A stretch of DNA of 5,858 bases from Fodinibius sp050117475. GTDB taxonomy: Bacteria > Bacteroidota > Rhodothermia > Balneolales > Balneolaceae. The position numbers were made by a program, and so were the translations under genes. The stretch is taken from positions 1 through 5,858 of the forward strand of contig JASFMR010000131.1 of NCBI GenBank assembly GCA_050117475.1, read 5' to 3'. The first letter of the stretch is position 1. Every line of letters starts with the position of its first letter. Under the pieces are notes generated by a model that was given only the letters and a program-made list of their open reading frames with translations, did not search any database and had not been told where the DNA came from. Positions 1 to 5,156 of the stretch are shown here, one piece after another.

Positions 1-29
1 AGAAATGAAAAAGTACCCGAGGCCGGACT
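1..29 (-). repeat. Partial duplicate of the tRNA-Leu 3' end and flank
   Basis: Bases 1-29 are identical to bases 115-143. On the minus strand the shared block is the last 16 nt of the tRNA-Leu gene (3' half of the T arm plus the 3' acceptor strand and discriminator) followed by 13 nt of its downstream flank. Identity stops at position 30 (T against C), where the tRNA body would continue. The copy reaches the window edge, so it may extend further left. It lacks the rest of a tRNA and cannot encode one. Duplicated tRNA 3' ends are the usual footprint of site-specific integration or of a decayed tandem tRNA copy; which applies here cannot be decided from the window. Confidence 0.85.
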
Positions 30-75
30 TCCCGATTTACCCCATCGGGACAGGCTTCTCGTCCTGGAGCCAAAG
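30..75. repeat. Hairpin-rich insert beside the tRNA 3'-end copy
   Basis: This segment sits where the body of a second tRNA would be expected next to the duplicated 3' end. It holds a perfect 7-bp inverted repeat, TCCCGAT (30-36) and ATCGGGA (44-50), around a 7-nt loop, followed by a smaller CAGG/CCTG pairing (51-54 with 63-66). It codes for nothing. It may be a copy of a small interspersed palindromic repeat, but only one copy is visible here, so its repetitive nature is an inference. Confidence 0.4.
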
Positions 76-85
76 ATTTGAAAAG

Positions 86-106
86 AATCCGTAAGAAAAC
101 CGGATT
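86..106 (-). terminator. Probable terminator of the tRNA-Leu transcript
   Basis: A 6-bp stem, AATCCG (86-91) with CGGATT (101-106), encloses a 9-nt loop 22 nt beyond the tRNA 3' end on the minus strand. It is followed on that strand by C and then four U. The stem is short and the U-tract modest, so this is a weak intrinsic terminator, but it is correctly placed for the tRNA transcript. Confidence 0.45.
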
Positions 107-127
107 TATTTTATAGAAATGAAAAAG

Positions 128-215
128 TACCCGAGGCCGGACTCGAACCGGCACGGGGGGTTAGCCTCCCATTGGATTTTAAGTCCAACGCGTCTACCAA
201 TTCCGCCACTCGGGC
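128..215 (-). tRNA. tRNA-Leu (anticodon UAA)
   Basis: Read on the minus strand, the gene folds as a class II tRNA of 88 nt. The acceptor strand GCCCGAG pairs with CTCGGGT (position 1-72 is a G-U wobble), with A as discriminator. The D arm contains TGGTAGACGC, and the anticodon stem TTGGA/TCCAA encloses the loop CTTAAAA, giving anticodon TAA, which reads UUA (and UUG by wobble) leucine codons. A long variable arm typical of Leu/Ser tRNAs follows, then a T arm with GGTTCGAGTCC. The 3' CCA is not encoded, so it must be added by nucleotidyltransferase. Its 3' end is duplicated at 1-29. Confidence 0.97.
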
Positions 216-263
216 AGGTACTTTTGAGAGCACACAAGATGGGCTCTCAATTTGAGAGGCTAA

Positions 264-292
264 ATATAAAGCTAATTGCCTTATTTCCACAA
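264..292 (-). promoter_or_regulatory. Candidate promoter of tRNA-Leu
   Basis: On the minus strand, TTGTGG (292-287) and TTATAT (269-264) are separated by 17 bp, close to the housekeeping -35/-10 pattern. This predicts a start near 257 and a leader of about 40 nt before the mature tRNA. The leader contains the inverted repeat CTCTCA/TGAGAG (about 244-258) and a further TTTGAGAG copy at 223-230, which may mark a processing hairpin. Confidence 0.5.
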
Positions 293-427
293 CATTCTTT
301 TGTGTTCTTTATAATGTATTAGACAAATACCTGTAATAGATCCACTCGCTATATTCATCAAGGTTTCCTCTATGTATTTGTGATAAGCTAAGTAGATATT
401 GGGACAAAGAGAATAAATCCCACGACT

Positions 428-961
428 ATGAAAGATACCCACAAAAACGTACAGTGGTATCAGAAGCTGAAAGAAGAGGATACCACAGTATCCAAGCCGA
501 ACCTTACCAAGAAGGAGATAAAAGCAGCCCGCAAACACCTTTCGTTCGAAAGGCATATCGAAGAATCCTATCGGTGGATTCATGAAATCGCCGCAGCACT
601 GGGGGATGAGTCTCGGCTAAATATTGCATACCAGGCTTTGCGGGGTGTGCTGTTTGCCATGCGGGATCGGATGACGCCGGCCGAAGTGTTTCAATTTTCG
701 GCACAACTTCCGGTACACATCAGGGGCATTTTCTTTGAGGGTTATAGCATTAAGGATAAGCCCCAAAAGTATCATAGCGAAGAGTTCCTCAAACGCATCG
801 AAGAGATGATGACTTCCGGAACAAGGAATCCGAAATTGGTTTTTCAGTCCGTATTGAGAGTTTTATACAGTCATGTCACAGTGGGAGAGCTTCGGGATAT
901 ATATGTAACGTTTCCCGGGGATATCCAGGGATTGTGGGATGAAGTGCTAAATAATCCCTGA
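428..961 (+). CDS. DUF2267 domain protein
   Basis: The 177-residue product matches the DUF2267 pattern. Residues 1-36 form a charged, poorly conserved extension. The first helical unit (about 37-106) carries the signature LRGVLFAMRDR (71-81), AQLP (92-95) and RGIFFEGY (99-106), which corresponds to the family's ALRDRL...AQLP..LRG.YYEGW. A second unit (about 117-172) starts with FLKRIEE and ends with FPGDIQGLW. The protein is soluble, all-helical and probably cytoplasmic. No biochemical function is established for the family; its genes are often found with stress genes such as universal stress proteins and YciF-like proteins, as here. The ATG at 428 has no strong Shine-Dalgarno sequence, but no later start keeps the full domain with better signals. 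The gene stands alone and ends 26 bp before a strong hairpin. Confidence 0.88.
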   Translation: MKDTHKNVQWYQKLKEEDTTVSKPNLTKKEIKAARKHLSFERHIEESYRWIHEIAAALGDESRLNIAYQALRGVLFAMRDRMTPAEVFQFSAQLPVHIRGIFFEGYSIKDKPQKYHSEEFLKRIEEMMTSGTRNPKLVFQSVLRVLYSHVTVGELRDIYVTFPGDIQGLWDEVLNNP

Positions 962-987
962 TATTTTTCATAATCGATACATAAAAA

Positions 988-1018
988 AAGGCCCGGCAGT
1001 GTTTAATTGTCGGGCCTT
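988..1018. terminator. Bidirectional terminator between DUF2267 gene and riboswitch
   Basis: An 11-bp stem (988-998 with 1008-1018, one G-U pair) with a GGCCCG core encloses a 9-nt loop. It stops the DUF2267 transcript on the plus strand, where only four U follow the stem. On the minus strand the hairpin is backed by a longer run (seven consecutive U counting the stem base), so it is the better terminator for RNA coming from the TPP riboswitch 36 bp upstream. Confidence 0.9.
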
Positions 1019-1053
1019 TTATACTTAATTTATATAGTGTTTCAATTATAATC

Positions 1054-1147
1054 GGGGCCTTGGTATTCCCTTCGCCGTTATGAAACGGATCAGGTTCGAG
1101 AGGTATAATCTCAGTCTCTAATACGAGACACCCTCAACCAAAACCCC
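1054..1147 (-). promoter_or_regulatory. TPP riboswitch (THI element), no gene downstream
   Basis: The minus strand carries the conserved TPP aptamer (Rfam TPP family, RF00059). In order: an 11-bp P1 helix closing 1147-1137 with 1064-1054 (including two G-U pairs); GGGTG; a P3 hairpin GTCTC/GAGAC; the pyrimidine-sensing CTGAGA (1114-1109); GAACCTGATC (1097-1088); a 5-bp P5 CCGTT/AACGG; and the pyrophosphate-sensing GCGAAGGGA (about 1075-1067). TPP riboswitches normally sit just before thiamine synthesis or transport genes and lower their expression when TPP is abundant. Here the next element on the strand is the hairpin at 1018-988, only 36 bp on, and beyond it lies the antisense of the DUF2267 gene. 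P1's 3' strand (AAGGCCC, 1061-1055) repeats part of the terminator's 5' arm, so it could pair with the terminator's 3' arm, a plausible expression platform. The aptamer itself looks intact. Confidence 0.93.
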
Positions 1148-1156
1148 TTATAATAT

Positions 1157-1175
1157 TAAGTATCGTGGATACTTA
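1157..1175. repeat. Perfect palindrome just upstream of the riboswitch
   Basis: TAAGTATC (1157-1164) and GATACTTA (1168-1175) form a perfect 8-bp inverted repeat with a 3-nt centre, 10 bp before the riboswitch P1 helix on the minus strand. Its position in or near the expected riboswitch promoter would fit an operator. It could also be a small hairpin in the leader. No convincing promoter could be placed around it. Confidence 0.5.
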
Positions 1176-1277
1176 TAATCACTAAATAAACATAAGCTCT
1201 ATACTTAGAATAACGAACCGACAAGCGGTGAACCAGAGGTGATATTCCTATGTAGGTGTACTCAAAAAGGAAACATT

Positions 1278-1302
1278 GCATGTAGTCTTGTGACCTACAT
1301 GC
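1278..1302 (-). terminator. Hairpin right after the 81-residue gene
   Basis: GCATGTAG (1278-1285) and CTACATGC (1295-1302) form a perfect 8-bp stem around a 9-nt loop. It begins 2 bp after the stop codon of the minus-strand gene at 1305-1550. The U-rich run that follows on that strand is interrupted (three T, two C, five T), so it is at best a moderate terminator. If it works, the downstream riboswitch is transcribed from its own promoter. Confidence 0.45.
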
Positions 1303-1304
1303 TG

Positions 1305-1550
1305 TCAGGGTAATGCAAGGATCTCCACTTCGGCCAAGAAATATATTTCTCCATCTTCATAAACCAAGTCCCCGCCGACGACTTCAAAGATTTCGCCTTT
1401 TTTCAAAGGGACTGCATTCTTCCAAAAACTGGTTCCGGAGATCGGGCGTCCGCCCTCATTTTCCCATTGTTCAATTTCTTTAAGATCTGAAGCCGACAGC
1501 GATTTGTTGTCAACGACGATTTTAAAAGCTCGGGTATTCGTTTTTTTCAT
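1305..1550 (-). CDS. Small hypothetical protein, 81 residues
   Basis: I do not recognise this protein. The product starts MKKTNTRAFKI, has a short acidic helical stretch (SASDLKEIEQWENEGG, about 19-34), then what looks like a small beta-rich part with FWKNAVPLKKGEIFEVV (42-58) and alternating hydrophobic residues to the end (EIYFLAEVEILALP). There is no signal peptide, membrane segment or cysteine. Support for coding comes from the coherent soluble composition, from an ORF filling the space between a divergent spacer and a hairpin, and from the clean stop 2 bp before that hairpin. No good Shine-Dalgarno sequence precedes the ATG. It diverges from the dodecin gene and lies upstream of the TPP riboswitch on the same strand; nothing in it suggests a thiamine role. 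Confidence 0.65.
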   Translation of the reverse strand: MKKTNTRAFKIVVDNKSLSASDLKEIEQWENEGGRPISGTSFWKNAVPLKKGEIFEVVGGDLVYEDGEIYFLAEVEILALP

Positions 1551-1634
1551 CTGACAGAATATTTGAAATTCAAGTTTTGATTAAATGATACAAAAGGAAA
1601 AGACACGAGAGGGTGGGGAAAGGACGCTCTGGTA

Positions 1635-1666
1635 TGTAAGACAAACGCTTCTATTGTAAGGCAAAC
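1635..1666 (+). repeat. Direct repeat TGTAAGRCAAAC, 20-bp period
   Basis: Two copies (1635-1646 and 1655-1666) match at 11 of 12 positions and start exactly 20 bp apart, about two helical turns, so a protein could bind both on the same face. They lie in the spacer shared by the divergent 81-residue gene and the dodecin gene. A further TGTAAG in opposite orientation lies at 1709-1704. A regulatory role is an inference from position and spacing. Confidence 0.4.
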
Positions 1667-1816
1667 AGGATCAAAGTGTTATAGGCAGGGAATCAGGGAT
1701 ATCCTTACAGGATAATCGGGTATAGATGTTGATGGCCGCACGGGAAAATAAAGTAGGTTTTCATTACAGGTATAAGCCTGGAATTCATCATTAACAAAAT
1801 TAAGAGGGAGATTGTC

Positions 1817-2020
1817 ATGTCACTGGCAAAAGTTATTGAAGTGATGGCCGAAGGTGAAACAATGGAAAAGGCACTGGAAAATGCAGTCATGCTTGCCGGC
1901 AAAACAGTAGACGAGATAAAAAGCGTCTATGCCGAAAATATCCAGGGAATTGTTGAGGGAGATAAAATCGTACGATACCGGGTAAATGCCAAGATTACCT
2001 TTGTCGTTAAAAATACCTGA
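1817..2020 (+). CDS. Dodecin family flavin-binding protein
   Basis: The 67-residue product has the dodecin size and layout: strand AKVIEVMAEG (4-13), a single helix (about 15-28), TVDEIKSVYAENIQG (30-44), then GDKIVRYRVNAKITFVV (48-64), matching the family's GKI..YRVNAKISF ending. Dodecins assemble into hollow dodecamers that bind flavins in stacked pairs and are thought to store or buffer riboflavin/FMN and quench its photochemistry. The Trp that sandwiches flavin in well-studied dodecins is missing; the protein has no Trp at all, and Tyr38 or Ser36 falls at that position depending on the alignment. A good ribosome site, GAGGGAG (1804-1810), sits 6 bp before the ATG. The gene is monocistronic and ends 11 bp from the convergent stress-protein gene, with no clear terminator in between. 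Confidence 0.93.
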   Translation: MSLAKVIEVMAEGETMEKALENAVMLAGKTVDEIKSVYAENIQGIVEGDKIVRYRVNAKITFVVKNT

Positions 2021-2031
2021 CCAATTAAGGC

Positions 2032-2871
2032 TTACTTCCCGATTAATACCAGCAGAGGAACTTTGGTATAACAGCTCAAATCTTTTGATTGGCTTTTGTG
2101 AAATATGGAGGAAAACATCTGTTTGGTATACCGGGTCATCGTCAGGATGGATTGCGGATGTTGCTCCAGATAGGTCGTGATACCGGCGTGGAAGTTATTT
2201 TCAATAACGAGGTCGAATCCCAGTTTTTTAAAGCTGATGCGCTCGTCACAGAGTTCCCGGAAACCGCGAAACTTGATATCGTTTTCCAAGTTCAGGGTCG
2301 GGGCCACATGGACTATTTTCAGCGTTGCATTATAGAGCTTGGCCCAGCGGGTTGCCTCATTAATTGCTTGCAGATCGCCTTCCCGGTAATCGGTAGCATA
2401 AATGATATTAGCGGGAGCCTGGAACGGGATATTATCGGGAATAGCTAAAACCGGGACCGTAGAATGCAGAATGACATCGGAGGTTATACTTCCGAAAAGC
2501 ATTTTTTGGAGGCCGGTAGCCCCCTTTGTCCCCATTGCAATGACACTGATATCGGGGTTGTTGGTTACTTCCTCCAATACGCTAAATACGGTTCGCCCGC
2601 TGAGGGCATCGGTAACTACTTCAACGTCCTGGTACCGATCGCTATGAGTGATTTGTTGCTTCAGGTCCTGCAGTAACAACTGCACTTTGCGGTTGGCCCG
2701 CGTCTTCACTTCTTCCTGTAGCGGGGCCAGCTCGTAGGCTTCTTCGATGGAATGAAAAAGGCGAACTTTTGCCTCCGAGCGCCATGCTAAATCCAACACA
2801 AAAGGAAGTGCATGCCGTGCATTTTCGGAGAAGTCGGTGGGAAAGAGGATCTCTTTTATGAATTTTTCCAT
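2032..2871 (-). CDS. Tandem-domain universal stress protein (active N-domain)
   Basis: This 279-residue cytoplasmic protein has two UspA-type domains (about 5-145 and 155-278). Domain 1 opens with ILFPTDFS (Asp13, the usual ATP-contacting Asp) and has the full nucleotide-binding signature G-2X-G-9X-G-S: GTKG at 114-117 and GS at 127-128. It then ends in the typical VPVLAI strand. Domain 2 starts with IIYATDYR but has lost the glycines (TRYTK...HKSQS, 246-262), so ATP binding is expected only in domain 1. Universal stress proteins of this kind respond to starvation, oxidative or respiratory stress; the exact target is unknown. It is the last gene of the minus-strand operon, 35 bp after the DUF892 gene, with ribosome site AAAGGGG about 7 bp before the ATG. 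Confidence 0.94.
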   Translation of the reverse strand: MEKFIKEILFPTDFSENARHALPFVLDLAWRSEAKVRLFHSIEEAYELAPLQEEVKTRANRKVQLLLQDLKQQITHSDRYQDVEVVTDALSGRTVFSVLEEVTNNPDISVIAMGTKGATGLQKMLFGSITSDVILHSTVPVLAIPDNIPFQAPANIIYATDYREGDLQAINEATRWAKLYNATLKIVHVAPTLNLENDIKFRGFRELCDERISFKKLGFDLVIENNFHAGITTYLEQHPQSILTMTRYTKQMFSSIFHKSQSKDLSCYTKVPLLVLIGK

Positions 2872-2906
2872 AGCACACCCCTTTGTACGGTTACTTATTA
2901 TGTAGT

Positions 2907-3455
2907 TCAGGCATGGGATGTTGGCTCAATCTTATTGACTAATGAAGACCACTTCGCATTTACATTGATCCGGTTTTCAGCCAGGTCACTCAAACCCATG
3001 TCGGCTCTTTTCTCTTCGCGAAGTGTCTCTAACAGAAGCTCGGCAATTCCGTGGCGTTCCAGTGTCTTGGCATAGGCAATTGCAGTGCCGTAGCCCGCCA
3101 TCTCGTAATGATTGATATGCTGGATGGCCGTAATCAGCGCCGCGTCGCGAACTTCATTATTGATGCATCGATCCGACAATTTTTGAGCCTCTTTGATCAG
3201 TCCCTTGATCCCATCACAATGTTCACCCTTGGGATCTTCATCCAGGGCTTCGAACACTTCTTCAATGCGACGAATTTGATGTTCGGTTTCTCTTAGATGG
3301 TAGGCCAAAAATTCACTGAGTTCGTAAGACTCGGCCTTATCCAACTGTTTTTTTAGAAATTTTGTCTGTTGCAACTCTCCATCATACAGGTCGCGAAGTT
3401 GCTCCAGCATCAGATCGTACAGATCAAAAATATCGTTTTCGTTTTTGGGAGTCAT
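2907..3455 (-). CDS. DUF892 / YciF-type ferritin-like protein
   Basis: The 182-residue product is a four-helix ferritin-like protein of the YciE/YciF (DUF892) family. Family hallmarks are LRDLYDGE (20-27), HLRETEHQ (53-60), EHCDGIKGLI (78-87), RDAALITAIQHINHYEMAGYG (103-123, family form RDAALI.A...HYE.AGYG) and ETLREEKRAD (143-152). The likely di-metal ligands by family pattern are Glu27, Glu56, His59, Glu118, Glu148 and possibly Asp152, all present. Family members are induced by stationary phase and osmotic or envelope stress; the reaction they catalyse is not established. The start ATG overlaps the stop of the upstream paralogue (ATGA), which indicates translational coupling, and the ribosome site of its own is weak. 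The universal stress gene follows in the same operon. Confidence 0.92.
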   Translation of the reverse strand: MTPKNENDIFDLYDLMLEQLRDLYDGELQQTKFLKKQLDKAESYELSEFLAYHLRETEHQIRRIEEVFEALDEDPKGEHCDGIKGLIKEAQKLSDRCINNEVRDAALITAIQHINHYEMAGYGTAIAYAKTLERHGIAELLLETLREEKRADMGLSDLAENRINVNAKWSSLVNKIEPTSHA

Positions 3456-3961
3456 GACAGTTTCTTTTGTAAGTTAAATTCTTGGAATAACATATTAAAA
3501 CCAAAGGCACTGATGGTTTTGTCAAAGCGGACTTCATTTTTCAGGTTTTCTTCCAGGGCCTTTTTATGATTCGGCAATTCCAGCTCATCGGCCATAGAAA
3601 CAAGCATTTCGTAGACGGTAATCATACACCGGGTGATGCGGTGAAGTGATCCCACCATGGCCCGCTCGGCCACTTTGTCATCCTTGCATCGATCGACCAG
3701 CTCTTTCGTCTCGACGATCATTGATTTCATAGTGCGGCAGTGTTCATGGAGCAGGTCGCTATCCAGTGATTCCTGAATATCTTCAAGGCGTAATGTATGT
3801 GCCCGGGTATTTGTTCGATGATGATTCAATGCCTGCTTTAGCGGCCGTTTTTTTGCTTTCTCCTCAAAGAAACGGAGTTCAGGCATCAACAGAACTTCAG
3901 CATGATAGATATCCCGGATAAATTCCAAATAAAGATCTTTGATAGAGTTTACAGCTTCCAT
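3452..3961 (-). CDS. Divergent DUF892-like protein lacking metal ligands
   Basis: The 169-residue product aligns with the next gene's product over most of its length at a constant 5-residue offset: FIRDIYHAE (14-22) with LRDLYDGE, SLDSDLLHEHC (65-75) with ALDEDPKGEHC, ELVDRC (87-92) with KLSDRC, and NEVRFDKTI (142-150) with the EEKRAD region. It is thus a paralogue. Of the ligands expected, Glu22, Glu143 and Asp147 remain, but the ExxH pair is replaced by Asn51 and Ala54, and the HYE motif by Arg-Cys-Met (111-113). It probably does not form a normal di-metal site. It is the first gene of the operon, with ribosome site AAAGGTG about 6 bp before the ATG, and overlaps the intact paralogue by 4 bp. 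It may act as a structural partner subunit; that is an inference. Confidence 0.85.
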   Translation of the reverse strand: MEAVNSIKDLYLEFIRDIYHAEVLLMPELRFFEEKAKKRPLKQALNHHRTNTRAHTLRLEDIQESLDSDLLHEHCRTMKSMIVETKELVDRCKDDKVAERAMVGSLHRITRCMITVYEMLVSMADELELPNHKKALEENLKNEVRFDKTISAFGFNMLFQEFNLQKKLS

Positions 3962-4147
3962 TGGGTCACCTTTTCGTTAATTATCTAGTAAAACATTACT
4001 GTCTTTTGGGTGGGTTCATCGAAAGGGATAGGAAGCTGAATGTTGTAAGTAAAGCTTGTCCCCCCATGTAGGGAAAAGGATTCGCGTTCGAAAACTGCCG
4101 TATGGATACAAGTTGTAGTCGTGTAATCCAATCACGTTCAAAGAAAT

Positions 4148-4159
4148 AGGACATATCCT
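4148..4159. promoter_or_regulatory. Near-palindrome upstream of the stress-gene promoter
   Basis: AGGACATATCCT is a 12-bp dyad with a single mismatched pair, lying just upstream of the candidate -35 box of the gene at 4221. The placement suits an activator or repressor site, but no matching regulator is in the window. Confidence 0.3.
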
Positions 4160-4165
4160 GTTTGT

Positions 4166-4194
4166 TTGGCCGTGGGGTTTTTCCAAATTATAGT
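4166..4194 (+). promoter_or_regulatory. Candidate promoter of the second universal stress gene
   Basis: TTGGCC (4166-4171) and TATAGT (4189-4194) are separated by 17 bp and would start transcription near 4201, leaving a leader of about 20 nt before the ATG at 4221. The -10 box is good and the -35 box moderate. The leader has no Shine-Dalgarno sequence. No convincing promoter was found for the divergent operon starting at 3961. Confidence 0.45.
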
Positions 4195-4220
4195 ATGTTC
4201 ATAATTAAAAATTTGCAGCC

Positions 4221-5075
4221 ATGATTAAGCGAATACTTGTAGCCCTGGATCCTGACGAGGATACCCCCCTTGCCACAAAATACGCCATTCAGCTGGCCCG
4301 TCGTTTCAAAGCCAGCCTCACGGGTTTGGCTATTGTAGATATGGAAGATATTTATGCCAGCGTGGGGACCGGTGGAATCGGCACTATCTATTATGCGGAA
4401 AAACTTCGCGAATTCCTGACGGAAGAGAATCGCACGGAAGCACAAAAACTGTTAGCAGTGTTTCGGGATACAGTGGAAGAATCCGGCATCGATCACTTTG
4501 TGGCCGTTGAAGAGGGAGTCCCCTATGAACGTATTGTGGAAGAGATGAAGTACCACGACCTGCTGATTCTGGGCAGAGATTCTCATTTTTTCTATACCCG
4601 GCCGGAAAAAGAGACCAGCACATTGCCCAAAGTCATCAAAAGAAGCATTGCCCCAACGCTAATCGCGACTGAACAGTACCGGGATGTGGAGCGGGTCTTG
4701 GTTGCATTTGATGAGAGTGCCGCCTCGGCGCGTGCCCTTCAGAGTTTTGTCCACCTGTTGCCGTATGGGAAAAATGTTGAAATTGAACTGGCACATGTTG
4801 TCAGCGAGGATTCCGACGAGGCGCGGGATGAAGCTAAATTTCTGCTCCGTTTGGCTAAAAAATATTTGGCGGCCCACCACTTCGAATCGATTCGGGAAAC
4901 GGTCTTGACCGGAGGGAAACCGGGCGAAAAACTGCTGGAACAGATGGAGAAGTCGGAACCTGACATGGTCATCCTGGGAGCTCATTCCATGTCGGCAATC
5001 AAGCGGGTTACATTCGGCTCTACGACCTACGACTTGATTCGAAAGAGCCCGGCCCCATTATTTGTAAGCAGTTGA
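4221..5075 (+). CDS. Tandem-domain universal stress protein (C-domain motif)
   Basis: This 284-residue cytoplasmic protein has two UspA-type domains (about 1-150 and 157-284). Domain 1 begins RILVALD (Asp10) and contains a Gly-rich insert SVGTGGIG (47-54), but its nucleotide loop is eroded (GRDS 118-121, then ETSTLPKV without a GS pair). Domain 2 begins RVLVAFDES (Asp164) and retains GAHS (253-256), nine residues, then GS (266-267), close to G-2X-G-9X-GS with the second Gly replaced by Ser. This is the reverse of the neighbouring 279-residue protein, whose motif is in domain 1. The gene is transcribed divergently from the DUF892 operon, has a candidate promoter of its own and no Shine-Dalgarno sequence, and ends at a hairpin. 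Its stress signal is unknown. Confidence 0.93.
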   Translation: MIKRILVALDPDEDTPLATKYAIQLARRFKASLTGLAIVDMEDIYASVGTGGIGTIYYAEKLREFLTEENRTEAQKLLAVFRDTVEESGIDHFVAVEEGVPYERIVEEMKYHDLLILGRDSHFFYTRPEKETSTLPKVIKRSIAPTLIATEQYRDVERVLVAFDESAASARALQSFVHLLPYGKNVEIELAHVVSEDSDEARDEAKFLLRLAKKYLAAHHFESIRETVLTGGKPGEKLLEQMEKSEPDMVILGAHSMSAIKRVTFGSTTYDLIRKSPAPLFVSS

Positions 5076-5110
5076 TGGACATTCCGGCCAGGCCGAGCTT
5101 TAGAAAGATA

Positions 5111-5139
5111 AAAGCCATACCCGCACTGGATATGGCTTT
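5111..5139. terminator. Bidirectional hairpin between convergent genes
   Basis: AAAGCCATA (5111-5119) pairs with TATGGCTTT (5131-5139), extended by CC/GG across a bulged A. It lies 36 bp after the stop of the stress gene and 18 bp beyond the stop of the SRPBCC gene on the other strand. U-runs on both sides are short (TTT then AATTT; TTTT then ATC), so it is a moderate terminator serving both transcripts. Confidence 0.7.
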
Positions 5140-5156
5140 AATTTACAATGGGACTA

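Noticed and set aside
1..90. A second complete tRNA-Leu gene
   Set aside because: Only the 3' end is present; there is no anticodon arm, D arm or 5' acceptor strand, and a hairpin insert replaces the body.
223..258. TTTGAGAG repeats as a CRISPR-like or regulatory array
   Set aside because: There are only two direct copies and one inverted copy, with irregular spacing inside the tRNA leader; they fit better as a small leader hairpin.
371..427. Promoter for the DUF2267 gene
   Set aside because: TTGTGA at 378 has no -10 box at usable spacing, and no TTTG/TAnnTTTG pair is convincing, so none was called.
281..583. 100-residue minus-strand ORF with hydrophobic stretches, downstream of the TPP riboswitch
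   Set aside because: It overlaps the DUF2267 gene in antisense, spans the riboswitch-distal spacer, and resembles no thiamine transporter or enzyme; it lies about 470 bp from the aptamer, beyond a strong terminator.
2089..2676. Several plus-strand ORFs of 70-119 residues
   Set aside because: They are antisense to the universal stress gene, whose product has clear domain motifs; they have no ribosome sites or recognisable domains.
4091..4140. GTG-N9-CAC dyad in the divergent spacer as an operator
   Set aside because: The arms are only 3 bp, which is expected by chance in a 259-bp spacer.
4659..4985. 108-residue minus-strand ORF
   Set aside because: It lies wholly within the well-supported tandem stress protein gene on the other strand and shows shadow-like composition.
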